This document shows positions 26,305 to 35,539 of a stretch of 64,000 nucleotides of DNA, piece after piece. Both the position numbers and the translations under genes were made by a program. Origin of the DNA: Nocardioides pinisoli. GTDB taxonomy: Bacteria > Actinomycetota > Actinomycetes > Propionibacteriales > Nocardioidaceae. The stretch spans positions 1-64,000 of the forward strand of contig NZ_JANARS010000008.1 in the NCBI RefSeq assembly GCF_024199985.1. The letters run 5' to 3'. Position 1 is the first letter of the stretch, and every line of letters begins with the position of its first letter. The notes beneath the pieces are model-generated. The model worked only from the letters and a program-made list of their open reading frames with translations. It was not told the DNA's origin and searched no databases.

Positions 26305-27057
26305 GTGCCGCCGCAGTCCTTGTCCGCTCCGTCGGCCTGGGCTCCCTCGCTGCGCCGCTCCGTGCGCCTCTTCCGTGCCTTCCGGGTGGAGCAGACGCAG
26401 CCGGAGGTGTTCTACGGCCAGCTCGCCGACGACGCCGTCGGCCACGTGTCTCACTACACCGACCTCGCCGGCGCCCGGATGCTCGACGTGGGTGGTGGAC
26501 CGGGCTACTTCCGCACCGCGTTCGAGGGCGCCGGTGCCACCTACTTCGCGCTCGACGCCGACGTCGGCGAGCTCGCTGGCCTCGGCGACATCGCACCCCG
26601 CACGGTGCTCGGGAGCGGGATGCAGCTTCCGTTCGCCGACGGGACCTTCGACATCTGCTACTCCTCCAACGTGCTCGAGCACGTGGACGACCCGTGGCGC
26701 ATGGCCGATGAGATGGTGCGGGTCACCCGACCGGGCGGGCTGACCTTCATCTCCTACACCGTCTGGTACGGCCCCTGGGGCGGGCACGAGACGTCCCCCT
26801 GGCACTACCTCGGCGGTCGCCGCGCCCGGCGCCGCTACCGGCGCAGCCACGGGCACGAGCCCAAGAACAAGTTCGGCGAGTCCCTGTTCGCGGTCACGGT
26901 GCGTGCCGGCCGGCGGTGGGCGGCCTCGCAGACCGCGGGCGAGGTCCTCGACGTCGTCCCGCGCTACAACCCCGCCCGTGCGCGGTGGCTGTCCCGGGTG
27001 CCGCTCCTGCGCGAGGTCGTCACCTGGAACCTGGTCATCGTCCTGCGCCGTCGATGA
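26305..27057 (+). CDS. Class I SAM methyltransferase next to AftD-like copy 2
   Basis: The 250-residue protein has SAM motif I MLDVGGGPGYFRTAFEG (near residue 54), acidic motif FALDADVGEL, and a post-motif region with FDICYSSNVLEHVDDPW, typical of Methyltransf_11. I recall a similar gene (Rv0224c) near mycobacterial aftD. It overlaps AftD-like copy 2 in an ATGA arrangement, so the two are translated together and probably work on the same glycan. A His- and Trp-rich segment (GGHETSPWHYLGG) in the C-terminal half may form the acceptor site. Confidence 0.82.
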   Translation: MPPQSLSAPSAWAPSLRRSVRLFRAFRVEQTQPEVFYGQLADDAVGHVSHYTDLAGARMLDVGGGPGYFRTAFEGAGATYFALDADVGELAGLGDIAPRTVLGSGMQLPFADGTFDICYSSNVLEHVDDPWRMADEMVRVTRPGGLTFISYTVWYGPWGGHETSPWHYLGGRRARRRYRRSHGHEPKNKFGESLFAVTVRAGRRWAASQTAGEVLDVVPRYNPARARWLSRVPLLREVVTWNLVIVLRRR

Positions 27058-30000
27058 CGTCCCCACCCGCCCACACGACGCCGTCGGCCGTCACGTGGCG
27101 CTTCCGGCTGTTCGTCTCCTGCCTGGTGCTGGTGGCGCTGGCGTTCGCCCAGCGGCCCGGTCGGCAGGTGAGCGACACCAAGTTCGACCTCGTCGCCGAC
27201 CCGGGGGCGATGCTCGGTCGGGCGCTGCGTATGTGGGACCCGACGGGCGGGTTCGGGCAGGTGCAGAACCAGGCCTACGGCTACCTGTTCCCGATGGGTC
27301 CCTTCTTCTGGCTCGGGGACCTCGCCTCGGTCCCGGAGTGGGTCGTCCAGCGGGCCTGGTGGTCCCTCCTTCTGGTCGTCGCCTTCCTCGGCGTCGTGAA
27401 GCTGGCCGGCGCCCTCGGGCTGGGCACGCCCACCAGCCGGCTCGTCGCGGGCTTCGCCTATGCCCTGTCGCCGCGCATCCTCACCACCCTCGGCCCCATC
27501 TCCATCGAGGCCTGGCCGATGGCGCTGGCTCCGTGGGTGCTGGTGCCCCTCGTGATCGGCTCCCGACGGGGGTCGCCGGTCCGCGCGGCAGCCCTCTCGG
27601 CACTCGCCGTGGCCGCGGTCGGCGGCGTCAACGCAGCCGCCACCTCGGCGGTGCTCCCGCTCGGCGTGGTCTGGCTGCTGACCCGCACGCCCGGACCACG
27701 TCGGCGCGCCCTGCTCATCTGGTGGCCGGTCCTCGTCGGGATGGGGACGCTGTGGTGGCTCGTGCCGCTGTTCCTCCTGGGTGGCTACAGCCCGCCCTTC
27801 CTCGACTTCATCGAGACGGCCTCGGTGACCACGTTCCCCACCACCCCGTTCGACGTCCTGCGGGGCACGTCCCACTGGGTGCCCTACGTCGACGCGACCT
27901 GGCGGGCCGGCAACGACCTGATCGCGACCGGCTACGTCGCGATCAACGGCGCCGTGCTGCTGGTCATCGGCCTCGTCGGTCTGTCGCTGCGGAGCAACCC
28001 GCACCGCCGGGTGCTGGTCCTGGGCCTGCTGGCGGGCCTGGTGCTCGTGTCGATCGGGCACTCCGGAGCCGTCCACGGCTGGTTCGCCGGTGCCGAGCGC
28101 TCGGCCCTCGACGGCGCCCTCGCGCCGCTGCGCAACGTGCACAAGTTCGACCCGGTGGTCCGGCTGCCGCTGGTGCTCGGCCTCGCCCACCTGCTCGGCG
28201 CCCTTGCGGCCGCCGTGCCGGCGCCCGGCCCCGGTCGGCGCGACTGGCGCGCGCGGCTCGAGGACGGTCCGCGCGTGGCCAGCGTCGGGCTCGTCGTCCT
28301 GGCGAGCGTCGCCGTCGCCGGCGTGGCCAGCCCGGCCCTGGCCGGCCGGATCGCGCCCGCGCAGGACTTCGAGGACGTCCCGGACTACTGGCAGCGGGCC
28401 GTGTCGTGGCTCGAGGACGAGCGCGAGGACGACCCGGGCCGCGGCACGGCGCTCCTCGTGCCGGGCTCGAGCTTCGCCACCTACTTGTGGGGCACGCCCG
28501 AGGACGAGCCCGTGCAGTCCTACGGCGTGACGGGATGGGCCGTGCGCAACGCGGTGCCCCTGGCGCCGCCGGGCAACATCCGGATGCTCGACGCGGTCGA
28601 GCAGCGGCTGGCGACGGGGGAGCCGTCGGCCGGGCTCGCGCCCTTCCTGGCGCGCGCCGGGGTCGGGCTGCTCGTGGTGCGCAACGACCTGCGGCCCTCC
28701 GACGATGTACCGCTCCCGGTGCTGGTGCACCAGGCCATCGAGGGCTCGCCCGGGTTGGTCAAGGTGGCCGACTTCGGTCCGGACGTCGGCGGCCCCACCC
28801 GGCTCGAGTCGGACCGTGGCACGACGCTGGTCGCGGAAGGCGGCTGGCACTCGTCCTACCCGGCCGTGGAGGTCTACTCCGTGGCCGGTGCGACGGACGC
28901 GGCGGCCACGGATGCTCCGCCGCTCGTCGTCGGCGGCCCGGAGGACCTGCTCGGCCTGCTCGACGCCGGCCTGATCGGAGACGCGCCGGCCGTGCTCGCC
29001 GTCGACGCCGACGAGGCCGGTGCGGAGCAGTCGACTCGCGGGCCCCTGCTCCTCACCGACGGCCTGCGGCGCCGCGAGGCGACCTTCGCCCGTGTCCACG
29101 ACGGGCGCTCCGCCACGCTCGAGGCCGACGACGCCGGTCGGCGCGGAGCCCCGGCCCGGGACTACCTCCAGGCAGGCGCGAGCCGGTGGGAGACGACCGC
29201 GCGCCTCATCGGAGCGCGGTCGGTCACGGCGTCCGGATCCCGTGCCTACGCCGACACGGTCGGACCGGTGCGGCCCGAGACGCTGCCCTACGCAGCGTTC
29301 GACGGCCGGCCCGGTACGCAGTGGGAGTCCGGCCCGTCGCGGGGCGAGGGACCGTGGGTGGAGGTCGAGCTCGAGCGGCCGACACAGGTCAACCAGGTCA
29401 CCGTGGTCACCGGCGACACGGGGTCCGAGGAGGACCCCACGATCGTCGTCGAGACGGCCGCCGGCAGCTCCCGCGCCGTGCGCGCCCCGGCCGGGGAGGA
29501 GGTCGTCGTCGACCTGCCGGACGGTACGACATCGTGGCTGCGGGTGCGCGCCTCCGACGCCGACGGACCCGTGCCGAAGCTGTCGGTCGCGGAGGTCCGT
29601 GGCGACGGCCTCGACATCGACCGCACGCTCGTGCTGCCCGAGGTGCCGGCCGCGTGGGGTCCGCCCGACCACGTGCTCCTGTCGGCAGATCCGTCCACCG
29701 ACGCGTGCGTGCAGGTGGACGATGACGTGCGCTGCGCTCCGGGCCGAGCCCGCCCCGACGAGGGCGGCGGAGTGGTCGACCGGACGGTGCGCCTCGGGAG
29801 CGGAGCGGACTACGGGGTCTCGCTGGAGGTGCGCCCGGTCGCCGGCGACGCGCTCACCGGGCTGATGCTGAGGGACCAGCTGGTCAACATCAGCGCGTCG
29901 TCGAACGCCGTCGCCGACGCCCGGGCGTCCGCCCTGGCAGCGATCGACGGCCGCCCCGGCACGACCTGGCTGGCCGAGGAGGACGATGCCGACCCGACCC

Positions 30001-31247
30001 TCGACGTGACCTGGATCGGCGAGCGCCGGGTGCGCGAGATCCGGCTCTCCCTCGACCGGCAGGCGGCCGCCTCGCGACCGACCCGGCTGGAGGTGGTGCA
30101 CCCCGGCGGACGACAGGTCGTGCGACTGGACTCGTCCGGCCGGGCCGATCTCGAGCCCTTCCGCGCCTCGCGGGTCTCGGTGCGGGTGATCGGGGAGGAG
30201 CGGGCCTACGGCCGCTCTCGCGGGGGCGACCTGCAGAAGCTCCCGGTCGGCATCAGCGAGCTGCGCCTGCCCGGCACGGGCCTGCTCCCACTGAGCCTGT
30301 CCGACACCCCGGTCGACATCGGGTGCGGTTTCGGTCCCCCGCTCCGGGTCGGCGACACCCTGCTCGCCAGCAGCGTCACGGCCTCGCCGCGCCAGCTGTT
30401 CGACGCCGAGGCGCTGCCGGCACGTGCCTGCGGACCCGCGACGGTCGGCCTCGACTCACCGACCACCCGCGTGGTCGCCGCGCCGGCCCCGGCCTTCCGT
30501 CCGACAGCCGTGACCTTCTCCCGTCCCGGTGCCGCAGGCCCCCTCCCTGCGTCACAGGCCGTCGTCTCCCCGACGTCGCCGGTGACCGCGGTCCTCGACG
30601 TCGCCGGCACGGACGGCGAAGCGGCTGTGGGGGCGGATGGCGGCGTGGTGGCGGTGCGGCACAACGCCAACCCCGGCTGGCGCGCCGAGCTCCCGGACGG
30701 CTCGACGGCCGCGCCGCTCGTCGCGGACGGGTGGCAGCAGGCCTGGCACCTGCCCGAGGGCGTCGCGACGCTCGACCTGCGCTACGCCCCCGATCGCGCC
30801 TACCGCGTGGCCCTCGCCGTCGGCGCGTTCCTGCTGGCGCTGCTCGCCGGGGCCACGCTGCTCCTGCGGGGGCGTCGGCGACCGGTCCCGGAACCCTCGG
30901 GCACCCGCGTGGCGGCCTGGGTCGTGCCCGTCGCCGGGGTGGCCACCCTGGGGCTCGTCCTCGGGTGGTGGGGCCTCGCGGCAGGACTCGCCGGCGCCGC
31001 AGCCTCCGTCGTGGCCCGGCGCTGGGTGAGCAGCCCGTCGGTGGCGTGGGCGGCGGGGCTGCCGATCGTCGTCGCGGGACTCGTCTACTGGTGGCGGCCG
31101 CTGGGCTCGGCCGACGGCTGGGCCGGGGCGTTGGTGCTGCCCCAGCTGCTGGTCGCCGTGGCGCTGGGTGCGCTCGTCTCGGTCGACGTCGACCCACGCC
31201 ACCACACGTTGCGCAGGCGCAGGGTGGGACGCTCGACGGCCCGGTGA
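27054..31247 (+). CDS. AftD-like giant membrane glycosyltransferase, copy 2
   Basis: The 1397-residue protein is close in length to mycobacterial AftD, as I recall it. The GT-C membrane domain (about 1-480) keeps SDTKFDL (near residue 42), QNQAYGYLFPMGPFFWLG and HKFDPVVRLPL. The extracellular part has two discoidin-like sandwiches (around 722-800, with AFDGRPGTQWE, and 942-1020, with AIDGRPGTTWL). Four C-terminal membrane segments follow. All catalytic-loop motifs are intact, so it should be an active lipid-sugar-dependent transferase. The ATG overlaps the preceding methyltransferase stop. The final 163 bp overlap the convergent acyltransferase copy 2. Confidence 0.87.
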   Translation: MTSPPAHTTPSAVTWRFRLFVSCLVLVALAFAQRPGRQVSDTKFDLVADPGAMLGRALRMWDPTGGFGQVQNQAYGYLFPMGPFFWLGDLASVPEWVVQRAWWSLLLVVAFLGVVKLAGALGLGTPTSRLVAGFAYALSPRILTTLGPISIEAWPMALAPWVLVPLVIGSRRGSPVRAAALSALAVAAVGGVNAAATSAVLPLGVVWLLTRTPGPRRRALLIWWPVLVGMGTLWWLVPLFLLGGYSPPFLDFIETASVTTFPTTPFDVLRGTSHWVPYVDATWRAGNDLIATGYVAINGAVLLVIGLVGLSLRSNPHRRVLVLGLLAGLVLVSIGHSGAVHGWFAGAERSALDGALAPLRNVHKFDPVVRLPLVLGLAHLLGALAAAVPAPGPGRRDWRARLEDGPRVASVGLVVLASVAVAGVASPALAGRIAPAQDFEDVPDYWQRAVSWLEDEREDDPGRGTALLVPGSSFATYLWGTPEDEPVQSYGVTGWAVRNAVPLAPPGNIRMLDAVEQRLATGEPSAGLAPFLARAGVGLLVVRNDLRPSDDVPLPVLVHQAIEGSPGLVKVADFGPDVGGPTRLESDRGTTLVAEGGWHSSYPAVEVYSVAGATDAAATDAPPLVVGGPEDLLGLLDAGLIGDAPAVLAVDADEAGAEQSTRGPLLLTDGLRRREATFARVHDGRSATLEADDAGRRGAPARDYLQAGASRWETTARLIGARSVTASGSRAYADTVGPVRPETLPYAAFDGRPGTQWESGPSRGEGPWVEVELERPTQVNQVTVVTGDTGSEEDPTIVVETAAGSSRAVRAPAGEEVVVDLPDGTTSWLRVRASDADGPVPKLSVAEVRGDGLDIDRTLVLPEVPAAWGPPDHVLLSADPSTDACVQVDDDVRCAPGRARPDEGGGVVDRTVRLGSGADYGVSLEVRPVAGDALTGLMLRDQLVNISASSNAVADARASALAAIDGRPGTTWLAEEDDADPTLDVTWIGERRVREIRLSLDRQAAASRPTRLEVVHPGGRQVVRLDSSGRADLEPFRASRVSVRVIGEERAYGRSRGGDLQKLPVGISELRLPGTGLLPLSLSDTPVDIGCGFGPPLRVGDTLLASSVTASPRQLFDAEALPARACGPATVGLDSPTTRVVAAPAPAFRPTAVTFSRPGAAGPLPASQAVVSPTSPVTAVLDVAGTDGEAAVGADGGVVAVRHNANPGWRAELPDGSTAAPLVADGWQQAWHLPEGVATLDLRYAPDRAYRVALAVGAFLLALLAGATLLLRGRRRPVPEPSGTRVAAWVVPVAGVATLGLVLGWWGLAAGLAGAAASVVARRWVSSPSVAWAAGLPIVVAGLVYWWRPLGSADGWAGALVLPQLLVAVALGALVSVDVDPRHHTLRRRRVGRSTAR

Positions 31248-32353
31248 AGCACCTCCGAGACGAGCAGTGAGGCAGCCAGTGTGAGCGCGAACAGCTCGAT
31301 CCCGCGTCCCTCGAAGAGCGGCATGTCGCGCCAGTCGGCGATGAGCTCGAGCAGGACCAGGTGGACGCAGAAGATGCCGTAGGACAGGTGCCCCACGTGG
31401 CGCAGGGCCGGGGACGACAGGATGCGGACGAAGCGGCCGTCAGCCGGGCCGAAGACCCCGGGCAGGATCACGAAGCCGGCGATCGCCGCGTAGAGCAGGT
31501 TCTTGGTCAAGGCGGCGCCGAGCGTGGTCGGCGTCAGGTCGGGCGGTCCGGCCAGCGGGGTCGCCGCGATCACGAACAACGCGCCCGCGGCGAGCCAGCA
31601 CAGGCCGGGGGAGCGGCCGAGCTCACGGACGACGGCCGTCACGCGGTCGGGCACGGCGTCGCGGTCCTCGCGGGAGCGGACGTCGTACGACGCGAGGAGG
31701 ATGCCGACCGCGAACCACACGAGGTAGGACGGCAGCCAGAGACGGATCATCGTGTCCCCGCAGTCCCACCGCACGGAGAGGTCCATCAGCCACACGACGG
31801 TCGTCGCCGACATCGCCAGGGTGACGAGGCCGAGGCGGTCGGCGCGACGCCCCCCCACGCGGGCGAGCCCCACCCACATCAGCAGCGGCAGCACCAGGTA
31901 GAACGCCACCTCGGTCGACAGGCTCCACATCTGCGTGAGCCCGTCGGGCAGTCGGTCGTCGACGTAGATGTCGGCCATCAGGAGCGTCGTCACCCACTGG
32001 CCGACTCCGGCGCCGCGGTTCCCCGGCAGGAGCGTGAGCGCGGCGATGACCGTGATGACGTAGATCGGGACGAGCCGCAGAGCCCGCTTCCACAGGTAGT
32101 GCAGCGTCGACGGCGGAGCGAGCCCCGCGCGGTGGCGGGCGATCCACGGCCGGGACAGCAGGAAGCCGGACAGCACGAAGAACACCGCGACGCCCACGTC
32201 GAGCCGGGACAGCGCCGTCCCGACGACCGGGTGCGCGTAGGCCCCGGCCCAGAAGGCTGCGTGCGTGGCGAGGACGGCGACGGCCGCCACCGCCCGCAGT
32301 GAGTCGAGGGCCGGGAAGGCGACCGTGGCTGCCTCCTGGTTCGGGCCCACCAT
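31085..32353 (-). CDS. OafA-type membrane O-acyltransferase (acyltransferase family 3), copy 2
   Basis: The 422-residue polytopic protein has the family pattern: PALDSLRAVAAVAVLATHAA near the start, FVLSGFLLSRPWIARH, LWKRALRLVPIY, QMWSLSTEVAFYL, LSYGIFCVHLVLLE and the terminal AVERPT. It resembles copy 1 throughout but is clearly diverged. It would acylate an envelope glycan on or across the membrane. The ATG at 32353 has no ribosome binding site, and a weak hexamer GAGACT lies 7 bp upstream. The Ser/Thr/Pro-rich C-terminal tail is encoded opposite the end of AftD-like copy 2. Confidence 0.85.
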   Translation of the reverse strand: MVGPNQEAATVAFPALDSLRAVAAVAVLATHAAFWAGAYAHPVVGTALSRLDVGVAVFFVLSGFLLSRPWIARHRAGLAPPSTLHYLWKRALRLVPIYVITVIAALTLLPGNRGAGVGQWVTTLLMADIYVDDRLPDGLTQMWSLSTEVAFYLVLPLLMWVGLARVGGRRADRLGLVTLAMSATTVVWLMDLSVRWDCGDTMIRLWLPSYLVWFAVGILLASYDVRSREDRDAVPDRVTAVVRELGRSPGLCWLAAGALFVIAATPLAGPPDLTPTTLGAALTKNLLYAAIAGFVILPGVFGPADGRFVRILSSPALRHVGHLSYGIFCVHLVLLELIADWRDMPLFEGRGIELFALTLAASLLVSEVLHRAVERPTLRLRNVWWRGSTSTETSAPSATATSSWGSTNAPAQPSAEPSGRHQ

Positions 32354-32377
32354 GGGGCCGAGTCTCGCACGCGCCAC

Positions 32378-32383
32378 TAGGGT
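32378..32383 (+). promoter_or_regulatory. -10 element for the methyltransferase-like gene at 32390
   Basis: TAGGGT lies 6 bp before the ATG at 32390 with no ribosome binding site. Confidence 0.45.
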
Positions 32384-32389
32384 TCGCGC

Positions 32390-33166
32390 ATGCTGCTGCT
32401 GAGACGGGGTCGCTCCGTGCTGTCCCGAGTGGGTTCGTTCTCCCGCGACCGGGGGGCGGCCGACGTGTTGCGCTCCTGCGCGCAGTGGGGTTGGGACTGG
32501 TGGCGCGGACGACCGGGGGGAGGCCGCGACCACGGCTTCTTCGAGTGGGACGGGCGTCGCTTGCCCTACTTCGTGCACCACTACCACTACACGTGGCTCA
32601 ACGAGCGAGCCGTCGAGGTCGCCATGGCACTCGACCTCCTCGAGCGCCACGCCGGAGCGAGCGTCCTCGAGGTCGGCAACGTCCTCAGCCACTACGCCCC
32701 CGTCGGGCACACCGTCGTCGACAAGTACGAGCGGGCGCCCGGCGTGCTCAACGAGGACGTCGCCGACCTCGACCTCGGCCGGGAGTTCGACCTGGTGCTG
32801 GCGATCTCGACGCTCGAGCACGTCGGGCTCGACGAGGACGTCCGCGACGACGACAAGCCGCTGCGGGCGATCGAGCGGCTGCGCGCGCATGTGGCGCCGG
32901 GCGGTCGGCTCTGGGTGACGCACCCCGTCGGCTACAACGCGGCGCTCGACGCCCGTCTGCGCGACGGTGTGCCCGGGGTCGCCCGCATGCGGGCGCTGCG
33001 CCGCGACCGCACGCGCAACCAGTGGCGCGAGGTCCCGCTCGACGAGGCCTGGGGGACGCCCTACGACCGCCTGCTCTACACCGCCCACGCGGTCGTCGTG
33101 GTCGAGATCAACCCGGTTGGGGAAGGTGCTGCGAAGACGGGTGCCGACGAGGTGACTGGCTGGTAA
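32390..33166 (+). CDS. Methyltransferase-like protein
   Basis: The 258-residue protein has a class I methyltransferase-like core: VLEVGNVLSHYAPVGHTVVD in the motif I position (near residue 90), FDLVLAISTLEHVG, and LRAHVAPGGRLWVTHPVGYN. Motif I lacks the usual Gly-x-Gly, so SAM binding is likely but less certain. The N-terminal 60 residues are rich in Arg and Trp. It occupies the same place relative to acyltransferase copy 2 as the methyltransferase at 26305 does relative to copy 1. The stop codon lies inside a -10-like TAACGT that may serve the DUF3068 gene. Confidence 0.65.
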   Translation: MLLLRRGRSVLSRVGSFSRDRGAADVLRSCAQWGWDWWRGRPGGGRDHGFFEWDGRRLPYFVHHYHYTWLNERAVEVAMALDLLERHAGASVLEVGNVLSHYAPVGHTVVDKYERAPGVLNEDVADLDLGREFDLVLAISTLEHVGLDEDVRDDDKPLRAIERLRAHVAPGGRLWVTHPVGYNAALDARLRDGVPGVARMRALRRDRTRNQWREVPLDEAWGTPYDRLLYTAHAVVVVEINPVGEGAAKTGADEVTGW

Positions 33167-33211
33167 CGTTCGCGCGTCGCGTGAGCACGAACACACTTTT
33201 GAGGAGTGCAG

Positions 33212-34201
33212 GTGGGTAAGAAGCTGGCCGTCATCTTGACGGGTTTGGGTGTGTTCGTCCTGGGGGTGGCCCTGCTGGCCCGGTTCTACGCCTACGACCG
33301 ACTGGCCGTGGTTCCCCTCGACCAGGACACGGTCTCGGTGTCAGAGGGACCCGGCGCCACGATCTTCGACATCGCCAGCCAGCAGGAGATCACGGTCGAC
33401 CTGGTGTCGACCCGCAACGTGGTCGGCGACGTGGAGGCCTCCGAGAAGGCCAGCGAGGAGCTCGATCGCGACATCGCCATCTGGGAGACCCTGGTCTACA
33501 CCGACGAGCCCGGCGCCGAGGTCAGCGCGGACAACCCGCCCCGGTCCGGCAACCACGACCTGGTCGCCTTCGACCGCCACACCGGCGAGACGGTCAAGTG
33601 CTGCGACACCTACACCAGCACGACCGCCGACGACCGCGGGGTCGAGGAGAAGGACACGATCGGGTTCGAGGGCCTCTACTTCAAGTTCCCGTTCCAGACC
33701 GAGAAGAAGACCTACCGCTTCTGGGACGGCTCGCTGCGTGAGGCTCCCGAGATCGAGTTCAAGGAGGAGGAGACGATCGAGGGCCTCGACGTCTACCGCT
33801 TCGAGCAGGTCATCCCGCCGACGACCGTCGGCAACATCACCGCGCCGGCGTCCTTCTTCGACATCGACGAGGAGGGTGACGTCACCCTCGACCGCGTCTA
33901 CTCCAACACGCGCACCCTGTGGATCGAGCCGGAGACCGGCGTCATCATCCGCGGCCAGGAGGACCAGTTCAGCGTCGCCGAGTACGAGGGCGAGCAGGTC
34001 GCGACCCTGACCGACGTGACCATCGGCTACAACGCCGAGACCATCTCCGACAACGTGGACACCTACTCCTCCCTCGCGACGCAGCTCAAGCTGATCCGCA
34101 TCTGGGTGCCCCTCATCGGCGGCATCCTCGGCCTGCTCCTCCTCGCAGCCGGACTGGTGATGCTCCTGCGCAACCGTCGCGAGGCGACGCACGCGGCCTG
34201 A
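33212..34201 (+). CDS. DUF3068 (PorA-like) membrane-anchored protein
   Basis: The 329-residue protein has an N-terminal membrane anchor (KLAVILTGLGVFVLGVALLA), a large acidic extracellular domain (about 30-285) and a second membrane segment near the C-terminus (VPLIGGILGLLLLAAGLVML) with a basic tail. This is the layout of DUF3068, which databases also call the PorA family. The extracellular domain contains a Cys pair (VKCCDTYTS). The GTG at 33212 has GAGGAG 5 bases upstream. The gene ends the envelope strand run and meets the SGNH hydrolase gene tail to tail. The function is unknown. Confidence 0.8.
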   Translation: MGKKLAVILTGLGVFVLGVALLARFYAYDRLAVVPLDQDTVSVSEGPGATIFDIASQQEITVDLVSTRNVVGDVEASEKASEELDRDIAIWETLVYTDEPGAEVSADNPPRSGNHDLVAFDRHTGETVKCCDTYTSTTADDRGVEEKDTIGFEGLYFKFPFQTEKKTYRFWDGSLREAPEIEFKEEETIEGLDVYRFEQVIPPTTVGNITAPASFFDIDEEGDVTLDRVYSNTRTLWIEPETGVIIRGQEDQFSVAEYEGEQVATLTDVTIGYNAETISDNVDTYSSLATQLKLIRIWVPLIGGILGLLLLAAGLVMLLRNRREATHAA

Positions 34202-34218
34202 CGCACCCGAGGTCGTGC

Positions 34219-34256
34219 CTGGCGGCCGACGGGCCACCCGGCTCGTCGGCCGTCAG
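34219..34256. terminator. Bidirectional hairpin between DUF3068 and SGNH hydrolase genes
   Basis: CTGGCGGCCGACG (34219-34231) pairs with CGTCGGCCGTCAG (34244-34256) over 13 bp with one G-T pair. The 3' arm includes the stop codon of the convergent SGNH gene. Confidence 0.65.
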
Positions 34257-35509
34257 TCGCACCTGGTCGGGTCCGCGCGTGGTCGCGCCGCCTCGCGGCC
34301 GTCGGTGCGGCCGTCGCCGTCCGTGTCGACGCGGGTCGGGTCGGTGCGCACCACGCGGCCGTCCGCGAGGCGGTAGCCCTCGGCCTCGCGCCGGTCCGTG
34401 ACGGAGTCGTCGTCGGTGTCGCGCAGGTAGGCCACGCTCCGGACCCGGAACCGCAGCCGGACCGCACCCGAGCAGGCGACCACGCGCTGGCGTACGACGT
34501 AGCCGTGGATCTCGCGCGCGTCGGTCAGGCCGTCGCGGTCGGTGTCCGGCCGTCCCGGGTCGGTGCCCGTCCCCAGGCCACGGCGGGTGAGGGCGAGCGC
34601 GTCGACCAGTGTCCGGGCCAGCAGCGCGTGCCCGGCATCGGTGAGGTGCACCGCGTCCGGTCCGACGAGGTCGTGCGGGTCGGCACCGAGCGCGTCCTGC
34701 GCCTCGAAGGTGCTCCCGAGGTCGGCGAACGTGACGCGCGGGCGTCGCAGCGCGAGCTGCTCCAGGGCGTTGCCGTAGTCCTGCCAGGCCTCGACGGACA
34801 CCTGGTAGCGACGCACAGGTTGCAGCAGCACGTGGCAGGGAGGGTGGGTGCTGACCGCGTCGATGCGGCGTACGACGTCCTCGACCTGCGAGACGAAGGT
34901 CGCGGCGGGCACGCGGGCGACGCTGTCGTTGGAACCGATCATGTGGAGCACGCAGGTCGGCTGCAGCACGCGGACGGCGTACTCGTGCGCGGGGCTGAAG
35001 TAGGTGGCCGCGGTCGAGCCCCCCGCGGCGCCGTTGACCCCCTGGACCCCGGGCCTCCCGTCCGGCCGGTCGGTGCTCTCGGCCAGCCGGCGCGGCGGCC
35101 GGCTGGTCGAGGTGCCGACAGGGAACCGCGACTGGAGCCGCGCGACGACCTGGTCGACGAAGCCGGCGGCCGCCGAGCTCGCACCGACGCCGTAGGTCGT
35201 GGAGGAACCGAGGAAGAGCAGGCGGACCGGCTGGCTGCGGCGTCGCGCGAAGGCGGTGGTCAGCGGCGCGAGGGACGGTCGCGCCAGGGCGGTGGCGCCG
35301 AGCTCGACCCGGTCGGACAGGCCGTCGCGGTCCCGGTCGGTGGGGGCGGCCGCCCGAGCCGCGCTCGCAGGTGTGGGGGGTGCCGTCGCGACGCTCGCGC
35401 CGACGGGCGCCGGGGTCAGGCACGAGCAGGTGCCCAGGACGACCAGCGTCCCCGCGGCTGCCACCGACCCGGGGCGGCGTCGGGGCCGGTCGGATCGACG
35501 CCAGCGCAT
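34253..35509 (-). CDS. Secreted SGNH/GDSL hydrolase with calcium-binding repeats
   Basis: The 418-residue protein starts with a basic N-terminus and hydrophobic signal segment (VAAAGTLVVLGTCSC, possibly a lipoprotein signal). A DRDRDGLSDRVELG repeat follows, then an SGNH hydrolase domain (about 90-310) with block I LFLGSSTTYGVGA (catalytic Ser), block III GSND and block V DAVHLTDAGH (catalytic Asp and His). Three thrombospondin type 3-like Asp repeats (DTDRDGLTDARE, DTDDDSVTDRRE, DTDGDGRTDGRE) end the protein. It probably removes acyl esters from an extracellular glycan, which would oppose the two acyltransferases nearby (inference). TAGCCT lies 5 bp before the ATG. Confidence 0.82.
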   Translation of the reverse strand: MRWRRSDRPRRRPGSVAAAGTLVVLGTCSCLTPAPVGASVATAPPTPASAARAAAPTDRDRDGLSDRVELGATALARPSLAPLTTAFARRRSQPVRLLFLGSSTTYGVGASSAAAGFVDQVVARLQSRFPVGTSTSRPPRRLAESTDRPDGRPGVQGVNGAAGGSTAATYFSPAHEYAVRVLQPTCVLHMIGSNDSVARVPAATFVSQVEDVVRRIDAVSTHPPCHVLLQPVRRYQVSVEAWQDYGNALEQLALRRPRVTFADLGSTFEAQDALGADPHDLVGPDAVHLTDAGHALLARTLVDALALTRRGLGTGTDPGRPDTDRDGLTDAREIHGYVVRQRVVACSGAVRLRFRVRSVAYLRDTDDDSVTDRREAEGYRLADGRVVRTDPTRVDTDGDGRTDGREAARPRADPTRCD

Positions 35510-35514
35510 GGCGC

Positions 35515-35520
35515 AGGCTA
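35515..35520 (-). promoter_or_regulatory. -10 element for the SGNH hydrolase gene
   Basis: On the minus strand TAGCCT ends 5 bp before the ATG at 35509, with no ribosome binding site. Confidence 0.4.
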
Positions 35521-35539
35521 CCCCGGAACCCGGTGGTGG

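Noticed and set aside
26903..30101. Long open frames on both strands across AftD-like copy 2 (about 940 and 1045 codons)
   Set aside because: Compositionally biased shadows (Arg/Ala/Gly/Pro rich) of the real AftD-like frame, with no motifs.
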